DNA from: Burkholderiales bacterium
GTDB lineage: Bacteria > Pseudomonadota > Gammaproteobacteria > Burkholderiales > Burkholderiaceae_C
Direction of reading: 5' to 3'
Assembly: GCA_016703325.1 (NCBI GenBank)
Contig: JADJCH010000062.1
Span: forward strand, 356,171 to 420,170
Length of the DNA: 64,000 nucleotides
Shown here: in pieces, positions 17,255 through 25,254 of the stretch
Numbering within the stretch: position 1 is the stretch's first letter
Layout: the number at the start of each line of letters is the position of its first letter
Made by a program: the position numbers and the translations under genes
The notes under the pieces: generated by a model
Database searches by the model: none
What the model was told of the DNA's origin: nothing
The model's input: the letters and a program-made list of their open reading frames with translations, nothing else

Positions 17255-18004
17255 TCAGATCACCTTGGCTTCGTTCTTGAGCTTGTTCACCAGCGTCGCG
17301 ACGTCCGGCACCTTCACCCCGGCGCCGCGCTTGGGTGGCTCGCTGACCTTCAGCGTCTTCAGCCGCGGCGCCACGTCCACACCCAGGTCGGCGGGTTTGA
17401 CGGTCTCCAGCGGCTTCTTCTTGGCCTTCATGATGTTGGGCAGCGTCACGTAGCGCGGCTCGTTCAGGCGCAGGTCGGTGGTCACGATGGCCGGCAGGCT
17501 CACGCTCACCGTCTCCAGGCCGCCGTCGATTTCGCGCGTCACGGTGGCGCGGCCATCCGCAACCTCGACCTTGGAAGCAAAGGTGGCCTGCGGCAGGTCC
17601 GCCAGCGCCGCCAGCATCTGGCCGGTCTGGTTGCAGTCGTCGTCGATGGCCTGCTTGCCCAGGATCACCAGGCCCGGCTGTTCCTTGTCCACCAGCGCCT
17701 TGAGCAGCTTGGCCACCGCCAGCGGCTGCAGCTCGTCCGCACACTCGACCAGGATGGCGCGGTCCGCGCCGATGGCCATGGCGGTGCGCAGGGTTTCCTG
17801 GCACTGCGTGACACCGCAGGACACCGCGATCACTTCGGTGACCACACCCTTTTCCTTCAGCCGCACCGCTTCCTCGACCGCAATTTCGTCGAAGGGGTTC
17901 ATGCTCATCTTGACGTTGGCCAGGTCGATGCCCGTGCCGTCGGGCTTGACCCGGGCCTTGACGTTGTAGTCCAGCACGCGTTTGACGGCGACCAGGGCTT
18001 TCAT
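17255..18004 (-). CDS. etfB: Electron transfer flavoprotein beta subunit
   Basis: A 249-aa protein of the usual length. It starts MKALVAVKRVLDYNVKARVK and has the AMP/FAD-domain segments NPFDEIAVEEAVRLKEK, GADRAILVE, GLVILGKQAIDDDCNQTGQMLAALA and LPAIVTTDLRLNEPRYVTLPNIMKAKKKPLE (its recognition loop). It forms the soluble electron carrier with EtfA. Its start codon overlaps the stop of the MaoC gene (ATGA), indicating translational coupling with the beta-oxidation enzymes. Confidence 0.96.
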   Translation of the reverse strand: MKALVAVKRVLDYNVKARVKPDGTGIDLANVKMSMNPFDEIAVEEAVRLKEKGVVTEVIAVSCGVTQCQETLRTAMAIGADRAILVECADELQPLAVAKLLKALVDKEQPGLVILGKQAIDDDCNQTGQMLAALADLPQATFASKVEVADGRATVTREIDGGLETVSVSLPAIVTTDLRLNEPRYVTLPNIMKAKKKPLETVKPADLGVDVAPRLKTLKVSEPPKRGAGVKVPDVATLVNKLKNEAKVI

Positions 18005-18498
18005 GCGGCGACTCCTGCGACGACCGGGGTTGTGCTGACCTGTGCAGCCTGTGCGGCGGCCCGTTCGCGGCGCAGGCGCGAGGTGGTCATCACCAGCGCC
18101 TCGCCTTCGATCACCACCGTCTCGCGCACGCGGCAGACGGTGGTGAGTGTGGCGCGGGCACGTGCTTCGTCCACCGCGGTCACGGTGACGGTGGCGTGCA
18201 CCGTGTCGCCGGGGCGCACCGGGGCGAGGAACTTCATCTGCTGGCTGAGGTAGACCGTGCCCGGGCCGGGCAGGCGGTTGGCCACCGCCGCGGAGATCAC
18301 GCTGGCGGTGAGAAAGCCATGCGCGATGCGCCCGCCGAAGGGCGTGGTGGCGGCGAACTCCTCGTTGACGTGCACCGCGTTGTTGTCGCCCGAAACACCG
18401 GCAAAGAGCACGATGTCCGCCTCGGTCAGCGTCTTGGAGAAGGTGGCCTGCATGCCGGGGCGCAGGTCCTCAATGTCGTGGCCGTTCATCTCGTTCAT
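18001..18498 (-). CDS. MaoC-like (R)-specific enoyl-CoA hydratase
   Basis: A 165-aa single hot-dog protein with the hydratase-2 motif FAGVSGDNNAVHVNEEFA followed by FGGRIAHGFLTASVISA, which carries the catalytic Asp and His. It would hydrate trans-2-enoyl-CoA to the (R)-3-hydroxyacyl-CoA. The family also includes PhaJ proteins that feed PHA synthesis. The ATG at 18498 (MNEMNGHDIEDL) was chosen; its stop overlaps etfB and it lies 17 bp after the acyl-CoA dehydrogenase gene. The downstream dehydrogenase at 30003 normally uses the (S)-isomer, so the stereochemical fit of the pathway is uncertain. Confidence 0.9.
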   Translation of the reverse strand: MNEMNGHDIEDLRPGMQATFSKTLTEADIVLFAGVSGDNNAVHVNEEFAATTPFGGRIAHGFLTASVISAAVANRLPGPGTVYLSQQMKFLAPVRPGDTVHATVTVTAVDEARARATLTTVCRVRETVVIEGEALVMTTSRLRRERAAAQAAQVSTTPVVAGVAA

Positions 18499-18515
18499 GG
18501 CATGGCTCCCCTTGA

Positions 18516-20297
18516 TCAGAACTGCTCGGCCGCCAGGCCCAGCGTGGAGGTGGCGCCATGCAGCACGCTGTCGCGCAGCGCAGCGGCCTGCGGCAGCACA
18601 TGCAGCGCAAAGTGCAGCGCGGTGACGCGCTTGGCGGCCAGGAAGTCGCCCTCGGCGCTGCCGCTGGCCAGCTGGGTGCTGGCCGCATCCGCAGCGCGGG
18701 TCATCAGCCAGCCGCCCACCACCGTGCCGGCCAGCCAGAGGTAGGGCACCGCCGCCGCAGCGGCCTCGCGCGGGCCCTGGGCCAGCAGGCCCGCGGTGGC
18801 GGCTTCCAGTGCCTCGACCCCGCTGCTCAGCGCCGCCGACAGGCTCTGCAGCAGCGCGTCGCCCTGGCCGCCCAACGCGGTGGCATCGGAGCGCATCATC
18901 GCGATCAGCCGGCGCATCACCGCGCCGCCATCGCGCGCCAGCTTGCGGCCGATCAGGTCGTTGGCCTGGATGCCGGTGGTGCCCTCGTAGATGGTGGTGA
19001 TGCGGGCGTCGCGCTGGTGCTGCGCCGCGCCGGTCTCCTCGATGAAACCCATGCCGCCGTGCACCTGCACACCGGTGGCGGTGACCAGCTGGGCGCCTTC
19101 GGTGCACCAGCCCTTGACGATCGGGATCAGCAGGTCGACCAGTTGCTGCGCGCTGTGGCGCTGCTCGGCATCCGCATGGCCGTGGGCCCGGTCCATCTGG
19201 CCGGCGGCGTAGTAGGCGATGGCGCGCTGGGCCTCGCAGCGGGCCTTCATGTCCATCAGCATGCGGCGCACGTCCGGGTGGCCGACGATGGTGGCGTTGA
19301 CCTCTCCCTCACGGCCCAGCGTCTTGCCCTGCACCCGGTCCAGCGCGTAGCTGCGGGCCTGCTGGTAGGCGCGTTCGGAGATGGCCACGCCTTCCAGGCC
19401 AACGTTCAGCCGGGCGTGGTTCATCATCGTGAACATGCAGGCCAGGCCCTGGTGCGGCTCACCGACCAGCCAGCCGATCGCGCCCGGGCCTTCGCCGAAG
19501 CTCATCACCGCGGTGGCGCTGGCGCGGATGCCCATCTTGTGTTCGATGGAGGCGCAGACCAGGTCGTTGCGTTCACCCAGGCTGCCGTCGGCGTTGACCA
19601 GGAACTTCGGGCAGAGGAACAGCGAGATGCCCTTCACCCCCGCCGGTGCGTCCGGCAGCCGGGCCAGCACGAGGTGGACGATGTTCTCGGCCATGTCGTG
19701 TTCACCCCAGGTGATGAAGATCTTGGTGCCGCTGATGCGGTAGTGGTCGCCCTCCGGCACGGCACGGCTGCGCAGCGCCGCCAGGTCGGAGCCGGCCTGC
19801 GGCTCGGTGAGGTTCATCGTGCCGGTCCAGCGGCCCTCCACCATCGCCGGCAGGTAACGCTGCTGCAGCTCGGCACTGCCGTGCGTGGCAATCGCCTCGA
19901 TGGCGCCCAGCGTCAGCATCTGGCACAGCGAGAAGGCCATGTTGGAGGACTTCCACATCTCCAGCACCGCGGTGGACAGCAGCGTGGGCATGCCCTGGCC
20001 ACCGAACTCGCGGCGCGCCGGCATGCCGTGCCAGCCGGCCTCGCAGAAGCTGGCGTAGGCCGGCTTGAAGCCGTCGGCGGTGGTGACGACGCCGGCCTCC
20101 CAGTGGTTGCCCTGACGATCCCCGGGGTGGTTCAGCGGCGCCAGCACCTCGGTGGCGAACTTGCCGGCCTCCTCCAGGATCGGCTCCACCAGGTCGGGCG
20201 TGACCTCCTCATGACCCGGCTGGGCCAGCACGGCGTCCAGGCCGCCGATTTCCTTCATCGTGAACAGCATCTCGCGCAGCGGCGCAGCGTAGGTCAT
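18516..20297 (-). CDS. Acyl-CoA dehydrogenase (long C-terminal-extension type)
   Basis: A 593-aa flavoenzyme, longer than short/medium-chain dehydrogenases (about 380 aa). It has the FAD-site segments TGTMNLTEPQAGSDL and YRISGTKIFITWGEHDM, and the catalytic Glu in RDARITTIYEGTTGIQANDL. The C-terminal ~130 residues form the extra helical domain seen in the family annotated as 3-methylmercaptopropionyl-CoA or long-chain dehydrogenases (DmdC-like). It oxidises acyl-CoA to 2-enoyl-CoA and reduces the ETF encoded in the same cluster. The true substrate is unknown. Confidence 0.93.
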   Translation of the reverse strand: MTYAAPLREMLFTMKEIGGLDAVLAQPGHEEVTPDLVEPILEEAGKFATEVLAPLNHPGDRQGNHWEAGVVTTADGFKPAYASFCEAGWHGMPARREFGGQGMPTLLSTAVLEMWKSSNMAFSLCQMLTLGAIEAIATHGSAELQQRYLPAMVEGRWTGTMNLTEPQAGSDLAALRSRAVPEGDHYRISGTKIFITWGEHDMAENIVHLVLARLPDAPAGVKGISLFLCPKFLVNADGSLGERNDLVCASIEHKMGIRASATAVMSFGEGPGAIGWLVGEPHQGLACMFTMMNHARLNVGLEGVAISERAYQQARSYALDRVQGKTLGREGEVNATIVGHPDVRRMLMDMKARCEAQRAIAYYAAGQMDRAHGHADAEQRHSAQQLVDLLIPIVKGWCTEGAQLVTATGVQVHGGMGFIEETGAAQHQRDARITTIYEGTTGIQANDLIGRKLARDGGAVMRRLIAMMRSDATALGGQGDALLQSLSAALSSGVEALEAATAGLLAQGPREAAAAAVPYLWLAGTVVGGWLMTRAADAASTQLASGSAEGDFLAAKRVTALHFALHVLPQAAALRDSVLHGATSTLGLAAEQF

Positions 20298-20336
20298 GGC
20301 AAGGTTTCCCGAGGAGTTCGTTGGAGAGAGAAAAGT

Positions 20337-21374
20337 TCAGGCGGGGGCCGGCTCAGTGGCCGCCGCCGGTAGGGCCAGCAGGCTCAGTGACCGCCACCGG
20401 GGGGTGTCGCTGCGCGGGCCGCGCAGGGCCAGCAGCTCGCCGACGATGCCGCGGCGGAAGGCCAGCACGCAGACCACGAAGATCGCCCCCATGATCACCG
20501 TGACCCAGGGGCCAACCTTGTCGGCCAGCTCGTTTTCCAGCGTCACGATCACCAGCGCGCCCACCCCCGGGCCCAGCAGCGTGCCCAGGCCGCCCAGCAG
20601 CGTCATCAGCACCACCTCGCCGCTCATGTGCCAGTGCACGTCGGTGAGCGAGGCGAGCTGGAACACCAGCGCCTTGAGCGCCCCGGCGGTGCCGGCCAGC
20701 GCGGCCGAGAGCACGAAGGCGAGCAGCTTGTAGCGGTTGACGTCGTAGCCCAGCGAGATGGCACGCGGCTCGTTCTCACGGATGGCCTTGAGCACCTGGC
20801 CGTAGGGCGAATGCACCGTGCGGCGGATCAGCCAGAAGCCGGCCAGGCAGACCGCGAAGACGAAGTAGTACATCGCCTGGTTGTCGCCCAGCGGCAGCAG
20901 GCCCAACAGGGCGCCGCGCGGGACGCCCTGCAGGCCGTCCTCACCGCCGGTGAAGGGCATCTGCAGCGCCACGAAGAACACCAGCTGCGCCAGCGCCAGC
21001 GTGATCATGGTCAGGTAGATGCCCGAACGGCGGATGGACAGCCAGCCGAACAGCGCCCCCAGCGCCGCAGCCACCGCCGTGCCGCCCAGGATGGACAGCT
21101 CCGGACTCAGCCCCAGGTTCTTCGCCAGCCCGGCACAGACATAGGCCGAGGCGCCGAAGAAGGCGGCATGGCCGAAGGACAGCAGCCCGGCAAAGCCCAG
21201 CAGCAGGTTGAAGGCGCTGGCGAACAGCGCGAAGCACAGCACCTTCATCAGGAAGGTGGGGTAGATGAACCAGGGCGCAGCCAGGCCGAAGGCCAGCGCC
21301 AGCGTCCAGCCCAGCAGGTGGCGGGACGCGGTGGCGCTGCCGCGCACCGCAGGAGAGGAGGTCAGGGTCGACAT
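20337..21374 (-). CDS. Liv-family ABC transporter permease (LivM type)
   Basis: A 345-aa polytopic membrane protein with the LivM core: FNLLLGFAGLLSFGHAAFFGASAYV, LSIRRSGIYLTMITLALAQ, GGEDGLQG, VLKAIRENEPRAISLGYDVNRYKL and VVLMTLLGGLGTLLGPGVGALVIV. It forms the transmembrane pore with the LivH-type protein. The gene order places it between LivH and the acyl-CoA dehydrogenase. Clusters of this kind in Burkholderiales often import aromatic or aliphatic carboxylates rather than branched-chain amino acids, which fits the catabolic neighbours (inference). Confidence 0.93.
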   Translation of the reverse strand: MSTLTSSPAVRGSATASRHLLGWTLALAFGLAAPWFIYPTFLMKVLCFALFASAFNLLLGFAGLLSFGHAAFFGASAYVCAGLAKNLGLSPELSILGGTAVAAALGALFGWLSIRRSGIYLTMITLALAQLVFFVALQMPFTGGEDGLQGVPRGALLGLLPLGDNQAMYYFVFAVCLAGFWLIRRTVHSPYGQVLKAIRENEPRAISLGYDVNRYKLLAFVLSAALAGTAGALKALVFQLASLTDVHWHMSGEVVLMTLLGGLGTLLGPGVGALVIVTLENELADKVGPWVTVIMGAIFVVCVLAFRRGIVGELLALRGPRSDTPRWRSLSLLALPAAATEPAPA

Positions 21375-21399
21375 GTCGGCTCCGGGGAGAACGGCCGGG

Positions 21400-22284
21400 T
21401 CAGGCCTGTTTGCCGAACAGGCCGGCGGGGCGCAGCAGCAGCACGACGATCATGATCACGAAGATCACCACCGCCGAGGCTTCGGGGTAGATCAGCTTGG
21501 TCAGGCCTTCGACGATGCCCAGGCCCAGCCCGGTGACGATGGAGCCGGCAATGGAGCCCATGCCGCCGATCACCACCACCGCAAACACGACGATGATCAG
21601 GTTCGACCCCATCACCGGGTTCACCTGCAGCACCGGGGCGGCCAGCACGCCGGCAAAGGCCGCCAGCGCCACGCCCACACCGTAGGTGGCCGTCACCAGC
21701 ACCGGCACGTTGATGCCCAGGGCCTGCACCAGCTGGGGCTTTTCGGTGGCTGCGCGCAGCGTGGCGCCCAACGGCGTGCGCTCGATCACGTACCAGGTCG
21801 CGACACACACCGTCAGCGAGGCCAGCACCACCCAGGCGCGGTACAGCGGCATGAACATGAAACCCAGGTCCATCCCGCCCTGCAACTGCTCCGGCGGCGC
21901 ATAGGAACTGCCCGAGACGCCGAAGAAGTACTTGAACACCCCTTCGGCGATCAGCGCCAGCCCGAAGGTCAGCAGCAGGCCGTAGAGGTGATCGAGCTTG
22001 TACAGGTGGCGCAGCAGGCCGCGCTCGATCACCACCCCCAGCAGGCCGACCGTCAGCGGTGCCGCCACCAGCGCCACCCAATAGCTGATGCCCAGGTATT
22101 CGAGCCCGAGCAGCGCCACGAAGGCGCCGACCATGTACAGCGCCCCGTGGGCGAAGTTGATGATGTTCAGCAGGCCGAAGATCACCGCCAGGCCCAGGCT
22201 GAGTACGGCGTAGAAGGAGCCGTTGATCAGCCCGAGCAGCAGCTGGCCGAACAGCGCCTGGGAGGAGAGGCCGAAGAGCGTCAT
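21400..22284 (-). CDS. Liv-family ABC transporter permease (LivH type)
   Basis: A 294-aa membrane protein with LivH signatures: GLINGSFYAVLSLGLAVIFGLLNIINFAHGALYMVGAF, LLLTFGLALIAEGVFKYFFG and VVIGGMGSIAGSIVTGLGLGIVEGL (given here in pieces of the family core). The ATG at 22284 begins MTLFGLSSQALF; the open frame extends upstream antisense-like into the binding-protein gene and is not coding. It is 26 bp after the binding-protein gene and 25 bp before the LivM-type gene. Confidence 0.93.
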   Translation of the reverse strand: MTLFGLSSQALFGQLLLGLINGSFYAVLSLGLAVIFGLLNIINFAHGALYMVGAFVALLGLEYLGISYWVALVAAPLTVGLLGVVIERGLLRHLYKLDHLYGLLLTFGLALIAEGVFKYFFGVSGSSYAPPEQLQGGMDLGFMFMPLYRAWVVLASLTVCVATWYVIERTPLGATLRAATEKPQLVQALGINVPVLVTATYGVGVALAAFAGVLAAPVLQVNPVMGSNLIIVVFAVVVIGGMGSIAGSIVTGLGLGIVEGLTKLIYPEASAVVIFVIMIVVLLLRPAGLFGKQA

Positions 22285-22310
22285 GCGCGTCCCCAATGAA
22301 ATGGCGTGGC

Positions 22311-23540
22311 TTACTTCTTGGCCACCAGCGGGCACTTGCTGGCCGCCAGCGGCTGGAAGGCCTCGGCCGCCGGGATGGTGGCGCGCACGTGGTAGTAGTC
22401 CCAGGGGGTGGTGGACTCGGCCGGCTTCTTCACCTGCAGCAGGTACATGTCGTGCACCATGCGGCCGTCGGCGCGGATGCTGCCGTTCTTGGCGAAGAAG
22501 TCGTTCACCGGCGTCTTCTTCATCTGCGCCATGACCTTCGCGGTGTCGTCGGTGCCGGCGGCCTTGACCGCCTTCAGGTAGTGCAGCACCGAGGAGTACT
22601 GGCCCGCCTGCACCATGGTGGGCATGCGCTTGTGGGCATCGAAGAAGCGCTTGGACCAGGCGCGCGTCTCGTCGTTGAGGTTCCAGTAGAAGCCTTCGGT
22701 GAGGTACATGTTCTGCGTCACCTTCAGGCCCAGCGAGTGCACGTCGGTGATGAACATCAGCAGACCGGCGAGCGACTGCTTCGGGGTCACGCCGAACTCG
22801 GCGGCCTGCTTGATCGAGTTGATGGTGTCGCCGCCGGCATTGGCCAGGCCGATGATCTGTGCGCCCGAGCTCTGCGCCTTGAGCAGGAAGGACGAGAAGT
22901 CGCTGCCCGGGAAGGGGTGGCGCACGGCGCCCAGCACCTCGCCGCCGTTGGCCTTGACCACCTCGCTGGCGTCCTTCTCCAGCGAGTGGCCGAAGGCGTA
23001 GTCGGCCGTCAGGAAGAACCACTTCTTGCCGCCGGTCTTGGTCACCGCCTTGGCGGTGCCGTTGGCCACCGCGTAGGTGTCGTAGGTCCAGTGCACCGTG
23101 ACGTCGTTGCAGTCTTCGTTGGTGATGCGGGTGGAGGCGGCGCCCGAGACCAGCGCGATGCGGTTCTTCTCCTTGGCGATCTTCTGCACCGCCAGGGCCA
23201 CCGAGGTGGTGACCAGCTCGCTGGCCACGTCCACCTTCTCGCGCTCGAACCACTCGCGCGCCTTGTTGGCGGCGATGTCGCCCTTGTTCTGGTGGTCGGC
23301 GGAGACCATTTCCACCTTGAAGGCCGGCTTCTCCTTGGCCACGAAGTCGTCGATGGCCATCTGCGTGGCGACCACCGTGCCCTTGCCGGAGACGTCGGAG
23401 TACACACCCGACAGGTCGGTGAGCACGCCGATGCGCACGGCGTTGTCGGACACCTGCGCCGCAGCGGGTGCCGCCACGGTGGCGAGGGCGGCGGCAATGG
23501 CAGCGGCGAGCGAGGTGGGCGCGAGGGAAGTGAATCGCAT
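22311..23540 (-). CDS. Periplasmic substrate-binding protein of the Liv-type ABC transporter
   Basis: A 409-aa precursor with a clear signal peptide (MRFTSLAPTSLAAAIAAALA..AAPAAAQ, cleavage after AAAQ). The mature part is a Peripla_BP_6 protein: VRIGVLTDLSGVYSDVSGKG, AREWFEREKVDVASELVTTSVALAV, TGGKKWFFLTADYAFGHS, and FITDVHSLGLKVTQNMYLTEGFYW. It delivers the ligand to the permeases encoded next to it. The ATG at 23540 is supported by the signal peptide. Relatives beside acyl-CoA catabolic genes are thought to bind organic acids rather than leucine. Confidence 0.93.
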   Translation of the reverse strand: MRFTSLAPTSLAAAIAAALATVAAPAAAQVSDNAVRIGVLTDLSGVYSDVSGKGTVVATQMAIDDFVAKEKPAFKVEMVSADHQNKGDIAANKAREWFEREKVDVASELVTTSVALAVQKIAKEKNRIALVSGAASTRITNEDCNDVTVHWTYDTYAVANGTAKAVTKTGGKKWFFLTADYAFGHSLEKDASEVVKANGGEVLGAVRHPFPGSDFSSFLLKAQSSGAQIIGLANAGGDTINSIKQAAEFGVTPKQSLAGLLMFITDVHSLGLKVTQNMYLTEGFYWNLNDETRAWSKRFFDAHKRMPTMVQAGQYSSVLHYLKAVKAAGTDDTAKVMAQMKKTPVNDFFAKNGSIRADGRMVHDMYLLQVKKPAESTTPWDYYHVRATIPAAEAFQPLAASKCPLVAKK

Positions 23541-23585
23541 GGTCTGTCTCCGGTGTCGGACGGTTGGAATGGGAAAGGGCTCTTT

Positions 23586-23663
23586 GTCATTCCCGCGCAG
23601 GCGGGAATCCAGGGGTGGGGAAGGGAGTGGCGGTTCGTGGATTCCCGCCTTCGCGGGAATGAC
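23586..23663. repeat. Inverted pair of dRS3-like repeats (ATTCCC-N8-GGGAAT)
   Basis: Two 20-bp copies lie at 23589-23608 and 23641-23660, each with ATTCCC and GGGAAT ends around an 8-nt centre. Each sits in a 25-bp context that is inverted relative to the other (TCATTCCCGC... versus ...GCGGGAATGA). The pair spans the gap between the binding-protein gene and livF-type gene. The same form as Neisseria dRS3 elements is recognisable; in RNA the two copies could pair into one long hairpin that separates the upstream ATPase genes from the downstream genes. Confidence 0.8.
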
Positions 23664-23724
23664 GGGAAGAGTGGGAATGACGGAAAGGGCGGAATGACGG
23701 GACGGGTGGAATGACGAGAAGGCA
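23656..23724. repeat. Four tandem ~17-bp units beginning GGAATGACGG
   Basis: Units start at 23656, 23674, 23691 and 23708. Each begins GGAATGAC and continues with a variable G/A-rich tail (18, 17, 17 and 17 bp). The first unit overlaps the end of the second dRS3-like copy, so the array looks like a partial amplification of that repeat's flank. It ends just at the stop codon of the livF-type gene. Confidence 0.75.
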
Positions 23725-23727
23725 GCG

Positions 23728-24495
23728 TCAGACGCCGAGCAGCTCGTGCAGCATCTCGGTCTTGTCGGCCAGCTCATCCTTGTGCACCACGGCCACCACG
23801 CGGCCATGCTCCAGCACGTAGTGGCGGTCGGCCAGCGGCGCGGCGAAGCGGAAGTTCTGCTCCACCAGCACGATGGTGTAGCCGCGGCTCTTGAGCAGGC
23901 GGATCACCTGCCCCAGCTTCATCACGATCACCGGCGCCAGGCCTTCGGTGATCTCGTCGAGCAGCAGCAGCCGCGCGCCGGTGCGCAGGATGCGCGCCAT
24001 CGCCAGCATCTGCTGCTCACCGCCGGACAGCCGCGTGCCCGGGCTGTGGCGGCGCTCCCAGAGGTTGGGGAAGAGCTCGTAGATCTCCTCCACCGTCATG
24101 CCGCCCGAGCGCACCACCGGCGGCAGCAGCAGGTTCTCCTCGGTGCTCAGGCCGGAGAAGATGCCGCGCTCCTCCGGGCAGAAGCCCACCCCCAGGCGCG
24201 CCACCTGGTGCGGCGACAGGCCGATCAGCTCGCGGCCGTTGAACATCACCGAGCCGCTGGCGCGGCCGACCAGCCCCATCACCGACTTCAGCGTGGTGGA
24301 GCGGCCGGCGCCGTTGCGGCCCAGCAGGGTGACCAGCTCACCTTCGGCCACCCGCAGGTCGATGCCGTGCAGCACGTGCGATTCGCCGTAGAAGGCATGC
24401 AGGTCGGTGATGCGCAGCATCTCGTTGCCCGAAGGCGGCGAGCTCAGCGCCGGATCGGCCCGGCGGCCAGGGCGTTCCAGGGTGGCGGTCGTCAT
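23728..24495 (-). CDS. Liv-family ABC transporter ATPase (LivF type) with Arg in the Walker A motif
   Basis: A 255-aa ATPase with a 25-residue N-terminal extension before MLRITDLHAFYGESHVLHGI. The Walker A reads GRNGAGRST (59-67), with Arg in place of the catalytic Lys. The other motifs look normal: FCPEERGIFSGLSTEENL, signature RLSGGEQQMLAMARIL, Walker B LLLLDEITEGL and the switch His region VLVEQNFRFA. Similar Arg variants occur, to my recollection, in some LivF-like proteins, so it may still function in a heterodimer with the LivG-type partner. Its start overlaps the livG-type stop by 4 bp. Confidence 0.92.
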   Translation of the reverse strand: MTTATLERPGRRADPALSSPPSGNEMLRITDLHAFYGESHVLHGIDLRVAEGELVTLLGRNGAGRSTTLKSVMGLVGRASGSVMFNGRELIGLSPHQVARLGVGFCPEERGIFSGLSTEENLLLPPVVRSGGMTVEEIYELFPNLWERRHSPGTRLSGGEQQMLAMARILRTGARLLLLDEITEGLAPVIVMKLGQVIRLLKSRGYTIVLVEQNFRFAAPLADRHYVLEHGRVVAVVHKDELADKTEMLHELLGV

Positions 24496-25244
24496 GCTTC
24501 CACTCCCACATAGGCTTCGAGCACCCGCGGATCCTTGGAGACCTCCGCGTAGGGCCCTTCGGTGAGGATCTGGCCTCGCTGCAGCACGGTGATGCGGTCG
24601 CAGAGTTTTTCCACCACCGACAGGTTGTGCTCCACCATCGCCACGGTGCGGCTGGCCGCCACCTTCCTGATCAGCTCGGCCACCCGGTCCACGTCCTCAT
24701 GGCCCATGCCCTGGGTGGGTTCGTCCAGCAGCATCAGCTGGGGGTCCAGCGCCAGCGTGGTGGCGATTTCCAGCGCGCGCTTGCGGCCGTAGGGCATCTC
24801 CACCGCCAGCGTGCGGGCGTAGGAGCCCAGGTCCACCTGCTCCAGCAGCGCCATCGCTTCATCATCAAGCTGGCGCAGGCTGGCCTCGTGGCGCCAGAAG
24901 TGGAAGCTGGTGCCCAGGCGGCGCTGCAGCGCCACGCGCACGTTCTCCAGCGCGGTCATGTGGCCGAAGGTGGCGGAGATCTGGAAGGAGCGGATCACGC
25001 CGCGCCGGGCGATCTGCGCCGGCTCCTCACGGCTGATGTCCTGGCCGTCGAAGAGGATCTGCCCGCGGGTGGGCTGCAGAAACTTGGTCAGCAGGTTGAA
25101 GACGGTTGTCTTGCCGGCGCCGTTGGGGCCGATCAGCGCGTGGATGCTGCCGCGGCGGATCTTCAGGTTCACGTCCTGCACGGCCGCAAAGCCCTTGAAC
25201 TCCTTGGTCAGGCCGCGGGTCTCGAGGATGAATTCGCTGCTCAT
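24492..25244 (-). CDS. Liv-family ABC transporter ATPase (LivG type)
   Basis: A 250-aa ATPase starting at the ATG at 25244 (MSSEFILETRGLTKEFKGFAA). It has an intact Walker A GPNGAGKTT, the LivG-type segment FQISATFGHMTALENVRVAL, a signature region EMPYGRKRALEIATTLAL in which LSGG is replaced by PYGR as is usual for this branch, Walker B LMLLDEPTQGM and the H-loop VAMVEHNLSVV. It pairs with the LivF-type ATPase. It begins 10 bp after the acyl-CoA synthetase gene. Confidence 0.93.
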   Translation of the reverse strand: MSSEFILETRGLTKEFKGFAAVQDVNLKIRRGSIHALIGPNGAGKTTVFNLLTKFLQPTRGQILFDGQDISREEPAQIARRGVIRSFQISATFGHMTALENVRVALQRRLGTSFHFWRHEASLRQLDDEAMALLEQVDLGSYARTLAVEMPYGRKRALEIATTLALDPQLMLLDEPTQGMGHEDVDRVAELIRKVAASRTVAMVEHNLSVVEKLCDRITVLQRGQILTEGPYAEVSKDPRVLEAYVGVEA

Positions 25245-25254
25245 TGCACCTGCC

